NCBI GenBank assembly: GCA_963677085.2
Contig: CAXXFH010000004.1
Location: 3,968,001-4,032,000, forward strand
Source of the DNA: G963677085 sp963677085
Lineage (GTDB): Bacteria > Planctomycetota > Planctomycetia > Pirellulales > Thermoguttaceae
Direction: 5' to 3'
DNA length: 64,000 bases
The translations under genes and the position numbers were made by a program. The notes below the pieces were generated by a model. The model saw only the letters and a list, made by a program, of their open reading frames with translations, did no database searches and was not told the DNA's origin. Positions 8,864 through 16,972 of this stretch are shown here, one piece after another (the stretch's first letter is position 1; each line of letters starts with the position of its first letter).

Positions 8864-10072
8864 ATGGCAACGCGTTGGGATTTTTGGTTACCAACTCGTG
8901 TACTTTTTGGCCGGGGTGGGCTTCGGCGTTTGGGGCCGACCGCGAAGCCCTGGGGCAAAAAGGCACTGCTGGTGGGTTATGCCGAGCGTGGCCCGTTGGA
9001 AGCTATGTACCAAAAGGCGATTGCATGGCTGACGGGTGTGGGGGTGGCTGTCGTTGAGTATTTCGCCGTTGAGCCCGAGCCGTCTGCGGAAACGGTTGAA
9101 GACGCTGCCCAACTTGCCCGCGATACCCAGGTCGACGTAGTCATCGGGCTCGGTGGCGGAAGTGTAATCGACGCCGCCAAGGCGGTTGCGCTGTTGGTTG
9201 CGCAAGGGGGACGGCTTGAGGACTACACTGACAACAACCCTCAAGCCCGACCGATCGAAGCAGCGCTGCCGGTGGTTGCCGTTCCAACCACCGCAGGGAC
9301 CGGTAGCGAGATTACTTCTATTGCGGTAGTCGGATTGTCAGCGAGTGACAGTTTCGCATCCGAACCCTGCAAGGCCTCGCTGGTTGCTGATGTCCTGCGT
9401 CCCGCCGTCGCCTTGGTCGATCCCGATTTAACACTTCATTGTCCGGCCCGTTTGACCGCAGCCTGCGGGGTCGACGCCCTGGGGCATGCGGTGGAAGCCT
9501 GCATGAGTCGTCGGGCCAATCCGATGACGACTACTCTGGCGACGCGCGCCGTGCAACTGCTCGTCGATTTCCTTCCCCGAGCGGTGGAAGACATGGGTGA
9601 TGCGGACGCCCGCGAGTCGGTGGCCCTGGCAGCCACCTTGGCCGGAGCCGCATTCAACGAGGCGGGAGTTACGCTGGGCCACGCCGTGGCTCAGGCGTTG
9701 GGCGCCTTGTTACACATTGCCCATGGCGAGGCCGTCGCTCTCGGGCTACCGCTTGTGCTGCATTACAATGCCGAGGTTTGCACCGACGTCTTTTCCGATC
9801 TGGCCGTGGCATGTGGCATCTCGGGCGACACGGCTGAGAGCCGTGCGGCGGCATTCGTCGAACATCTCCTGGGCCTTCTTCGAACGTTGGGGCTACCCCA
9901 ACGCCTCGAATGGCCGTCGGAAGATGGTGGCCGGCCGATGACCTCGCAGCAGTGGGCTGCGCGGGTGGCCGAGAACGCCCACCGCACGACACCCGTCCCA
10001 CTGAAACTCAATCCGCGAAAGATCGACGAAGCGACGCTGCGCGAATTGATCGAAAAGCGATATGCTTATTAA
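8864..10072 (+). CDS. Iron-containing alcohol dehydrogenase
   Basis: 402-residue NAD(P)-dependent, metal-dependent alcohol dehydrogenase of the group III family (FucO/DhaT/GldA-like). The nucleotide-binding motif is GLGGGSVIDAAK (about 95-106), followed by PTTAGTGSE (141-149). Likely metal ligands are Asp204 and His208 (VDALGHAVEA), His273 (TLGHAVAQ) and His287 (HIAHGEA). Length is normal for the family. The substrate cannot be read from sequence. Given an alpha-L-fucosidase and a fucose permease in the same window, lactaldehyde reduction (FucO role) is an attractive but unproved option. Confidence 0.92.
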   Translation: MATRWDFWLPTRVLFGRGGLRRLGPTAKPWGKKALLVGYAERGPLEAMYQKAIAWLTGVGVAVVEYFAVEPEPSAETVEDAAQLARDTQVDVVIGLGGGSVIDAAKAVALLVAQGGRLEDYTDNNPQARPIEAALPVVAVPTTAGTGSEITSIAVVGLSASDSFASEPCKASLVADVLRPAVALVDPDLTLHCPARLTAACGVDALGHAVEACMSRRANPMTTTLATRAVQLLVDFLPRAVEDMGDADARESVALAATLAGAAFNEAGVTLGHAVAQALGALLHIAHGEAVALGLPLVLHYNAEVCTDVFSDLAVACGISGDTAESRAAAFVEHLLGLLRTLGLPQRLEWPSEDGGRPMTSQQWAARVAENAHRTTPVPLKLNPRKIDEATLRELIEKRYAY

Positions 10073-10225
10073 TGCTTGCATTGAAAATGATCCGTTTCGG
10101 AAAGCCGAACGCCTGGAACGCCAGGCTCCCGTTGGTCGCCTTCCGCTCATTAGCTATACAAGCGTCAATCGTGGACTTCGTTAGCGGGTTTTTCGAATAG
10201 AAAGTTGAGAAAAAGGAGTTTGGGT

Positions 10226-10561
10226 GTGTTCTACAAGGCTGATGATCGTGGATACGAACAGGTACTGTCGGGCATCCAACTCAAGACGTTGGTATACGGC
10301 GAGAAGACTCTCTTCTCAGAATTCAGGATGGAGGCCAACAGCACGTTGCCCAAACATTCTCATTTCCACGAGCAGACAGGTTACCTGGTCGAGGGCAAAA
10401 TCCGGCTCACGATCGGAACGGATACGTTCGAGGTTGAGCCGGGCGACTGTTGGTGTATTCCAGGCAATACCGAGCATAGCGCCGAGATATTGGAGAAATC
10501 CCTGGCCATCGAGGTTTTTTCGCCCGTCCGAGAGGATTATCTACCCGATCGCGGTGTGTGA
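10226..10561 (+). CDS. Small cupin-domain protein
   Basis: Single-domain cupin of 111 residues. I choose the GTG at 10226, with AAAGGAG 8 bases upstream, over a TTG at 10205. Cupin motif 1 appears as LPKHSHFHEQTGYLVEGKIR (metal ligands His-x-His and Glu) and motif 2 as PGDCWCIPGNTEHS (ligand His). It could be a sugar-binding or isomerising cupin or a small dioxygenase; the sequence alone does not decide. It follows the alcohol dehydrogenase on the same strand after about 150 bp and may be co-transcribed with it. Confidence 0.85.
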   Translation: MFYKADDRGYEQVLSGIQLKTLVYGEKTLFSEFRMEANSTLPKHSHFHEQTGYLVEGKIRLTIGTDTFEVEPGDCWCIPGNTEHSAEILEKSLAIEVFSPVREDYLPDRGV

Positions 10562-10576
10562 CCCGAAATAGAAGTC

Positions 10577-13480
10577 CTACGGTTCGGCAAGGCGTTGCTG
10601 TGCGCGAGCGCGGTCGAATTCGGTGGGGTAGCTGGTACATTTGAGGTACCAGTATTTGCCTCGCGCTCGCAGGGCCGTTCGTTCGTTTCCGGTTCGCGCT
10701 GAGCCTTCCTGCCACCAGCCGTCACCCAAGGCAAGTGCGCAGGCCCCGCCCGTTTTGTTGCAGTGGATATCTTGTTCGGCCAATCGGGCCAAGATTCGGT
10801 CGGTTCCCTTGGCGAGGTGTTTCAGGCCCTGCTCCCAGTCGTTCTTGGCGAAGCAGAGAAATTTTCCGGCCGTCAGGTTGGCGTTCGGGTCCTCGGGGTT
10901 CTGTTGCAGCACGACGAAGGCGGTTTTGGAGTTTTCCCAGACCTTCTGGATCACGCGAATCTGATCGCGGCAGTTCCGCGCATGATCCCGAATCGTGGCG
11001 TTTTCGAGTTGGGCGCCCAGCCAGACGGCGGCTGTGGCCATTTCATCGGCTACATCGTATCGGTTCTCGGCCAGGGCGGCCTCTCCGGTAGAAGATAATT
11101 GTCGGACCAACATCTGGCGCTCCAGCGGCATGCGGGCCGAGCGGGAGAGCTGCGAGAGGGTGTCGCATCGTAGCTGCCAGTCGTCGACCTGGTAGGACGC
11201 CACCAGTTGGTCGAGCGCTTCGAGCGCCGTCTTCGGCTCGCCCGACTCAACAGCTTTTTCGAGTGCTTCGGTCAGCATCACATAACGCGTGGTCGTGTCA
11301 ATGTCGGCTGCCTTGGAGAATTCAAAAAGCGTTTGGGCTAGCACCAGTTTGCTCTCGGGCCGGGTTGCTCGGGCGAACTCCTTGGCGTAGAGCTTGCGAA
11401 TCGCCGTCAGGGCACGGGCTTGCTCTTGTTGGTTGGGAATCGGGTATCCCTGGCGGTTCGTTTCCGCCGTCGAAGTGGGAGCCGGGTTGGCGGGCGACGA
11501 AATGGTTGGGGTCGACGTTATACGGCTCACCGTCGGAGGCGATGCGTCGGGCGATTCCTGCGGTTGAGACTGTGCGACAGCGGTCGAGGGAAACTCAAGA
11601 CGGTTGCCTTCCGCCCGCAAGGCGGCAAGCAAGGGTCGGCCTGTTGCAGGGTTTCGGCAAATGGTCGCCAAGTAGTCGGTAGAGATAAAACGTCGTGCGT
11701 GGGCCGTGGCATCCAACGGCGACTCGGCGATCAGGTTGCCGGTGCGCGCGTCAATGATGATAGCGCCATTGAGCATTACGTGGCCACTGTCCGGCACCCA
11801 ATCGATCTTCCAGCCGGGGTATGTGTTCTCCCAGGACTCGAATCGACGGGCGGTGTGCAAATCGCCGACGCGACGGTCGCAGGCCATGCGTCCGCCGGCA
11901 ACGTTCCAGCCGACCAGACGCGTTGTGTTCGCGTTGTAGGAGTCGGTCGTCAGGCCCGCCAAAAGGGTTCCATCGGGGCTGAAGGACAACTCCTGGCAGG
12001 CAATCGTCGCCGGCGCGTCGTCTTGCGATATCCGAAGACGTCCGGCCAATTGACCGTTGGCCAGTTTGTACACTTCGACGAAATTGCCGCGAACCAGGGC
12101 GACATAGCGACCGCCGGGGCTGGCAGCCAACGATTTTGCGAGGTACACCTGTTGGCGGTTGTCCAGTTCTGCAAGGTCGGTTACCAGCCCGTTCTGCCGC
12201 AGATCGACGACCGCCAGCCGCAGTTGGTGGCCTGTGGGGACCGCCGCTACGATTCGGTTTCGGTCGGCGAAGCAGAAGTCGACGTCGGCTTGGACCCTCA
12301 CGTTGGAGAGTCCTCGCGACTGCGTCGCCTTGCCCGAGTCAAGCGACCAGATCCACAACGGTTCGGCGTTACCCCGCATGAAGCCGGCAAGATAGCGTCC
12401 ATCGGGCCCGAGTTCGTAGCGTTGGCTTGTCCAGGGGCCGATATCCGATTGGCTTACCGTTCGACCGTTGCGAAGGTCGACGATCGTGCAGCGGCGATTC
12501 TTTGGGTCGTCTGCCAAGTGGTAGCACAACACGTAAGGGCTTGCGTGACGCGGAAAAAGCAGCCGGTGCGAAACCTTCACCGTCTCCGGCGACAGTTTAC
12601 AGACCCAGGCGTCGCCTTCTAGAGGGAACTCGGGTTGCGGCGCCGGGTCGGGTGTTACCGTCCAAAATAGATTGGGCGGCAACGCCACGGACGTTGGACT
12701 GTTCGCAGCTGATGGCGATCGACTTGGCAATGCCGTTGCGGCCGACGACGACGGCCGGATCGCTGGCCGCCGGAGGTAGGAGGGCAGGGCCGTTTTGTCG
12801 GCGTCGGAGGGCTCTCGCCCGTCAGGTTCCGTGGGCACGGGGGGGGCGTCTGGTTCGTCGCTCGCTGGTTTCATTTCGGGCGGAAGCGATGAAGACGCCG
12901 TATCGCGTGCAGGGCCGTCGGGAACCAATTCGGCGACCATCACCGCCAGCAACGTCAACCCCATGACGATCCCCCCGGCGATCCAAACCGGACGCGGAAC
13001 GCGGCGCAGCCACCAACGGATCTTGTTGCGGATTCTCGGCCAACTCATCGGCATTGCCAATGGGTCCATCGCCAACGGGTCGTTTGCGGTGGGCAGAGGC
13101 GATGTCGGCGGTGTGGGGGCCGGCGGCCGAACGGGAGCAGGCACGCGAGTTGCCGTGGCCGTAACAGGGCCGGTTCCGTTCTCCACGGAACTCTTCTTCG
13201 GCCGAAGCTGTTCGCGGAGCTGGCGGTCGTAGGCCGCTTTTTTCTCCGGGTTCAACAGGCAGACACGTGCTCCCGCGATTTCGTTGAGCAACTGCTGCGA
13301 CTGCGCGGAGTGCTCGCCCCGCTGAAACGTACGGACGTGCGCCATCTGGCGGTCGGCGGCAATGCCGATTACCTTGGGCTCGTCTTCGAAGAGCTCAAGG
13401 CCCAGCAGACGGTAGTGATGGGGCGGTTGGTCTTTGGGCGGAATGCCCAACCAGATGTAGTACGGATCGAACTGCTGCAA
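10577..13480 (-). CDS. J-like domain / transmembrane / WD40-like repeat protein
   Basis: 967-residue membrane protein of a type common in planctomycetes. The N-terminus FDPYYIWLGIPPKDQPPHHY leads into a J-domain-like helical region (about 20-95, with YRLLGLELFE and NPEKKAAYDRQL). A Pro/Ala-rich linker and one TM segment (about 167-187) follow. Next come a Ser/Pro-rich stretch, a seven-bladed WD40-like propeller (about 280-610) with repeats ending in residues such as GRYVALV and DGTLLAGL, and a C-terminal helical, TPR-like region (about 680-967). The start is TTG; homologous proteins begin at the same FDPY motif. Function is unknown, with a scaffold role plausible. Confidence 0.8.
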   Translation of the reverse strand: MQQFDPYYIWLGIPPKDQPPHHYRLLGLELFEDEPKVIGIAADRQMAHVRTFQRGEHSAQSQQLLNEIAGARVCLLNPEKKAAYDRQLREQLRPKKSSVENGTGPVTATATRVPAPVRPPAPTPPTSPLPTANDPLAMDPLAMPMSWPRIRNKIRWWLRRVPRPVWIAGGIVMGLTLLAVMVAELVPDGPARDTASSSLPPEMKPASDEPDAPPVPTEPDGREPSDADKTALPSYLRRPAIRPSSSAATALPSRSPSAANSPTSVALPPNLFWTVTPDPAPQPEFPLEGDAWVCKLSPETVKVSHRLLFPRHASPYVLCYHLADDPKNRRCTIVDLRNGRTVSQSDIGPWTSQRYELGPDGRYLAGFMRGNAEPLWIWSLDSGKATQSRGLSNVRVQADVDFCFADRNRIVAAVPTGHQLRLAVVDLRQNGLVTDLAELDNRQQVYLAKSLAASPGGRYVALVRGNFVEVYKLANGQLAGRLRISQDDAPATIACQELSFSPDGTLLAGLTTDSYNANTTRLVGWNVAGGRMACDRRVGDLHTARRFESWENTYPGWKIDWVPDSGHVMLNGAIIIDARTGNLIAESPLDATAHARRFISTDYLATICRNPATGRPLLAALRAEGNRLEFPSTAVAQSQPQESPDASPPTVSRITSTPTISSPANPAPTSTAETNRQGYPIPNQQEQARALTAIRKLYAKEFARATRPESKLVLAQTLFEFSKAADIDTTTRYVMLTEALEKAVESGEPKTALEALDQLVASYQVDDWQLRCDTLSQLSRSARMPLERQMLVRQLSSTGEAALAENRYDVADEMATAAVWLGAQLENATIRDHARNCRDQIRVIQKVWENSKTAFVVLQQNPEDPNANLTAGKFLCFAKNDWEQGLKHLAKGTDRILARLAEQDIHCNKTGGACALALGDGWWQEGSARTGNERTALRARGKYWYLKCTSYPTEFDRARAQQRLAEP

Positions 13481-13523
13481 TTCCGCGGTCTCTCCCTCCC
13501 GCGTGGATCAGACTGAATTATCA

Positions 13524-13625
13524 ACGTCGAAGATCGTTAGCCTTTTGCCAAAGATTAGCGACCATCGGGAGCGGGTACTTGCCTGGATGCGGCAGCACCG
13601 TTGGGTCGGCGGCCTTTTCGCCCTG
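13524..13625 (+). repeat. Dispersed family A element, copy A2
   Basis: Matches the family A block order: GTCGAAGATCGTTAG, TTTTGCCAAAGATTAGCGAC, CGGGAGCGGGTACTTGCC, GGATGCGGCAGCACCGTT and TCGGCGGCC. It sits between two minus-strand genes and occupies most of the gap. Confidence 0.75.
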
Positions 13626-13748
13626 TGAAATACCTTTCCAAGAGATAGCGATTTTATACCACCATCGCATTGCCTGATAGCCCACGCTGAAGTGGGGGCT
13701 CGGGTAAAGGGTGACGCCCGCCGCTCGGGTGCGAGGGCGGTCCGACCG

Positions 13749-14651
13749 CTAAGATTGTGTCGGTCCCACAGTGGGGTTCGGCACAAAGGGGCCGCCACGG
13801 CATTGCTTCAGGTAGTTCAGAGCGCGAACCTGGCCGGTCATCTCCAGTGGGCCGCGATAGACCGGGTCGTGCCAGCCTTCGACGTCGATCGCACCACGGT
13901 AGCCACCCAGGCGAAGGATGCTGATGACATCGGCCCAGTTCGTGTCGCCGAAGCCGGGCGTGCGGTGGTATACGTAGGGTTCACCACCGCGGATTCCCCG
14001 CCGACGGATAACGTCCCACATTACCGTGGCATCTTTGCCATGGACATGAAATACCTTCGACACCCATTGACGCAGTTGCGGCAGCGGGTCGATGAGGCTG
14101 ACCATCTGATGGCACGGTTCCCACTCCAGGCCCAGAGCCTCGCTCGGCACGGCTTCGAAGAGCATCTCCCAGGCGGCCGGAGCGTGGGCGATGTTCCAGT
14201 CGCCGGTGTCCCAGGTGCCGCCCATGTCGCAGTTTTCCAGGGCGATGCGCACTCCGCGTTCTTCGGCCAGCCGTGTCAGTGGTAGAAAGACTTCTTGAAA
14301 ATGGGGGATGCAGTTGGGCACCGACTTGCCCGGCAACCGGCCGGCGAAGCCACAAACCACACGGCATCCAAAGAGTTCGGCCGCTTCGATCAACCGGCCC
14401 ATATCGGCAGCCGTGGCTTCGTCGGTCAGGGGATTGCCGTAAACACCCAAGGCACTGATGACCGCGTCGCCACCGGCCGCGGCCAACGTGCCGCATACCT
14501 CGTCGGCCAACTGTGGCAAATCGATGTCGCCCACGTGATGTCGAAAGGTCAACTCAAAGCTCTCGAAACCGTGTGGCAGGATTTCGCGAATATATTCGGC
14601 CGCTTGATGCTCGGCTTGAACGAGCGTGCCGATACGGATGTCATTATGCAT
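13749..14651 (-). CDS. Sugar phosphate isomerase/epimerase (xylose isomerase-like TIM barrel)
   Basis: 300-residue protein of the AP-endonuclease-2/xylose-isomerase-like TIM barrel family. Visible metal-binding signatures are ALENCDMGG (Glu in a strand end), LGLEWEPCHQ, VFHVHGKDA (His-x-His before Lys) and AIDVEGWHDP (Glu). The family isomerises or epimerises sugars such as myo-inosose, tagatose or hydroxypyruvate; the exact substrate is not recognisable. It starts with ATG directly after an unusual G-poor leader. A gap of only about 100 bp separates it from the methyltransferase upstream on the same strand. Confidence 0.85.
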   Translation of the reverse strand: MHNDIRIGTLVQAEHQAAEYIREILPHGFESFELTFRHHVGDIDLPQLADEVCGTLAAAGGDAVISALGVYGNPLTDEATAADMGRLIEAAELFGCRVVCGFAGRLPGKSVPNCIPHFQEVFLPLTRLAEERGVRIALENCDMGGTWDTGDWNIAHAPAAWEMLFEAVPSEALGLEWEPCHQMVSLIDPLPQLRQWVSKVFHVHGKDATVMWDVIRRRGIRGGEPYVYHRTPGFGDTNWADVISILRLGGYRGAIDVEGWHDPVYRGPLEMTGQVRALNYLKQCRGGPFVPNPTVGPTQS

Positions 14652-14654
14652 GGG

Positions 14655-14736
14655 AGTGGATGGTTGTTAGTGGTTAGTTATCAGTTGTCAGTGGCCGTTG
14701 AACACACGCCGAGGCATGGCCGCTTCAGCGGCCATG
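14655..14736 (-). repeat. Composite hairpin plus G-poor leader (copy L1)
   Basis: Read on the minus strand: a palindrome CATGGCCGCT/AGCGGCCATG (14715-14736), a short spacer, then a tract made of CCACTGACAACTGATAAC- and CTAACCACTAACAACC-like units ending a few bases before the ATG at 14651. Similar arrangements precede four or five other genes in this window, at 40.17, 45.1, 46.77, 50.55 and 55.06 kb. Confidence 0.65.
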
Positions 14737-14756
14737 CAGACCGGTCTCCTCTCGCT

Positions 14757-15755
14757 TCATCCCTTCACCGCCTCGACTACCGAATTCATCGCCGAATGTT
14801 CGATCCGCAATACGGGTTCCACAAAACCGGCTGCTTGCAGGTCTTCGGCCAGTTCGTCAAACGTGTAGGTGCCGCCTCCGGCCGTGTTGACGAGCATGTT
14901 GATCGCGAACATGGCGCCTTCATAGGGGGCTGTGCGGTCGCCTTGCATCACGACGTCGCGCACCGCAATCCGCCCGCCCGGTACCAGCGCGGCGAACACT
15001 TTGGCGAACAGCATCCGAATCTGCTGCCGGTCGAGCATGTGAACGATGGCACTTACCCAGGCGTAGTCCGCTCCGGCGGGCAAATCGTCGACCAGGAAGT
15101 CGCCAGGCACCAGAGTGACCCGGCGGCCAAATTCGCTGGTGGCCATTCGTTGCCGAGCCTGGGCGACGGCGTCGGGCAGGTCGAACACGGTGGCCTTCGC
15201 TTCCGGCACCGCACGTAGAAAAGCAAGCGTCCAGGTTCCCGAAGCCCCGCCCACGTCGAGCAGATGCGTGAACTTCGGCGGACCGAGTTGCCGGACCAGA
15301 TCGTCGGCAATCGGCCGGGAGTAGCTGTGCATGGCCGCTACGAACGCCGCGCGATCGGCCTGAGGCCCACGAATGCTCGACGGCCGCGATACGGGAGTTC
15401 CGCTACGGACCGTCCAGGCCAGCGAACTCCAACTCCGAAGCACATTCATCCGGTGTTGAATGCCTGGCAGCATCGTTTCAGCGCTGTCGGCCGAAAGCAA
15501 TGGCAGCAACGGCTCGGGCACGGTGTAGCGGTTGTCTCGCTTTTCGAGCAATTCGAGTGCCGCCAGGGCGTCCAGCAGCATGGCCGTCGCTCTGCGATCG
15601 CTCGACAACCGCGTGCTGATTTCCTCGACCGAGAGCGATTGGCTGCCCACGGCCGTCCAAAGGTCCAATTCGGCGGCTGCTCCGATGACGCAGGCGGGCG
15701 CGTAGCCGGCGGTTAGCTGGTCGATCCTCGCCCGAGCCGTGGAGGTATTTTCCAT
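14757..15755 (-). CDS. O-methyltransferase, COMT-like family 2
   Basis: 332-residue S-adenosylmethionine-dependent methyltransferase. The ATG at 15755, with GCAGGAA about 10 bases upstream, is preferred over 15785. The N-terminal half is a winged-helix dimerisation domain (LDLWTAVGSQSLSVEEIS onwards), and the C-terminal half the Rossmann domain with SAM motif LLDVGGASGTWTLAFL, followed by ATVFDLPDAV and VPGDFLVDDLP. The catalytic-site region reads SAIVHMLDRQQI, where plant-type enzymes have a His base. The acceptor (phenolic or polyketide-like) is unknown. There is no biosynthetic cluster next to it. Confidence 0.88.
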   Translation of the reverse strand: MENTSTARARIDQLTAGYAPACVIGAAAELDLWTAVGSQSLSVEEISTRLSSDRRATAMLLDALAALELLEKRDNRYTVPEPLLPLLSADSAETMLPGIQHRMNVLRSWSSLAWTVRSGTPVSRPSSIRGPQADRAAFVAAMHSYSRPIADDLVRQLGPPKFTHLLDVGGASGTWTLAFLRAVPEAKATVFDLPDAVAQARQRMATSEFGRRVTLVPGDFLVDDLPAGADYAWVSAIVHMLDRQQIRMLFAKVFAALVPGGRIAVRDVVMQGDRTAPYEGAMFAINMLVNTAGGGTYTFDELAEDLQAAGFVEPVLRIEHSAMNSVVEAVKG

Positions 15756-15872
15756 GTTCGCGATTCCTGCGACGGCGTTCGCCATTAGGGCGGCAAAAAG
15801 ACACGTAAGACAAAAGACGCTGAAACCATTCGTACCGAGTTCGCCGAATGTTTCAAGGGGTAGGGGGCGCGA

Positions 15873-16793
15873 TCATCGTTTGTCGAGACGCCAGAGGCCT
15901 TCGGCCCGAGCGATTTGCTGCGCCTGGCGGTATTCCGCGGACGTCAGTGGCCGGTTGATCGCCGGATGGCGGGCGGCGTGGGCCTCGGGGTGGTATTGGG
16001 CCATGACGTTGACATACGTGTCGGCCGAGATTTCTTGCGACAGAAACCGAAGAATCGCTCGGGTTTGTTCCAACTGGCCCGGCATGACCAGGTGCCGAAC
16101 CAGCAGCCCACGGCGTGCCAGACCGTCGTCGTCGATCGCCAGATCGCCCACTTGGCGGTGCATTTCTCGGATGGCCGCTCGGGCAACCTCGGGGTAGTCT
16201 CGGGCATAGGCAAGCTCGTCGGCCGTGTCGGGGTCCCAGAATTTGAAGTCGGGCATGTAGATGTCGATCACGCCGTCGAGCAGTTGCAACGTTTCCACAC
16301 GGTCGTATCCACCCGTGTTGTAGACCAGCGGCAGCCGAAGCCCTTCGCCGGCAGCCACCAGAAGCGCTTCGAGAATTTGGGGTACCACGTGAGACGGCGT
16401 CACCAGGTTGATGTTGTGGCAACCGGACTGCTGTAGCCGCAGCATCAGGGCGGCCAATTCGTGGGCCGTGACACGACAGCCGGCCGCGGTGTAGCTGATG
16501 TCGTAGTTCTGGCAGAACTTGCATCGCAGATTACACTGACTGAAAAAGACGGTGCCGGAGCCTCGGGTGCCGCGCAGGCAGTCTTCTTCGCCGAGATGAG
16601 CGAATGCGCTACAAACGAAAGCGTGCCTGCCCGTGCGACAGAAAGCACCCTTCGGCTCGACGGCGAGTCGTTGGGCATGGCATTGCCGCCCGCAGAGCGT
16701 GCAGTCGTTCAACGCGGCCAACGCCTTCTCGACACGGCCGGCAAGCTCGCCGGCGGCGTGCAACCGGAGGTAACCGGGTTCATCTCTCGCCAT
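15873..16793 (-). CDS. PflX-like radical SAM protein
   Basis: 306-residue radical SAM protein. The cluster motif is CNLRCKFCQN (CxxxCxxC), preceded by an extra Cys-rich N-terminal segment CTLCGRQCHAQR followed by AFCRTG, and then GTRGSGTVFFSQ. This layout is that of the PflX group (COG1313), relatives of pyruvate-formate-lyase activase whose substrate is not established. A downstream segment reads YMPDFKFWDPDTADE. The start at 16793 is preferred because the longer frame begins inside a palindromic intergenic repeat. No glycyl radical enzyme is encoded in the window. Confidence 0.85.
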   Translation of the reverse strand: MARDEPGYLRLHAAGELAGRVEKALAALNDCTLCGRQCHAQRLAVEPKGAFCRTGRHAFVCSAFAHLGEEDCLRGTRGSGTVFFSQCNLRCKFCQNYDISYTAAGCRVTAHELAALMLRLQQSGCHNINLVTPSHVVPQILEALLVAAGEGLRLPLVYNTGGYDRVETLQLLDGVIDIYMPDFKFWDPDTADELAYARDYPEVARAAIREMHRQVGDLAIDDDGLARRGLLVRHLVMPGQLEQTRAILRFLSQEISADTYVNVMAQYHPEAHAARHPAINRPLTSAEYRQAQQIARAEGLWRLDKR

Positions 16794-16805
16794 GACGGTT
16801 TCTCT

Positions 16806-16951
16806 CGTTCCCATGCTTCGCGTGGGAACGCACGCTGGCGACGCTTTGCGTCGCGTCGGTTTGCCGCCGGTTTCACTTCGGTTACGTCTTGTCGTCGCGC
16901 AACGACGCGAAGCGTCGGACTTTGGGTTCCCACGCGGAAGCGTGGGAACCA
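16806..16951. repeat. Family C palindrome pair
   Basis: Two hairpins facing each other: GTTCCCATGCTTCGCGTGGGAAC at the left and GGTTCCCACGCGGAAGCGTGGGAACC at the right, each followed inwards by CGACGCTTTGCGTCG-like secondary palindromes. Related copies lie at about 18.85-18.98, 26.79-26.93 and 63.46-63.51 kb, always between genes. Confidence 0.8.
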
Positions 16952-16972
16952 GATGAACTGAGGGTACAGCGA

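Noticed and set aside
8470..8958. 162-codon minus-strand frame upstream of the alcohol dehydrogenase
   Set aside because: Overlaps the dehydrogenase start, lacks a ribosome binding site and any recognised fold; composition is not like the neighbours.
11420..12622. 400-codon plus-strand frame inside the WD40-like gene
   Set aside because: Lies antisense to a protein with clear J-like domain, membrane helix and propeller repeats; no domain on its own.
14295..15218. 307-codon plus-strand frame across the epimerase and methyltransferase genes
   Set aside because: Antisense to two well-supported enzymes and crosses the gap between them.
16806..16951. Possible insertion sequence ends
   Set aside because: The paired palindromes enclose only about 100 bases without a transposase; better treated as REP-like repeats.
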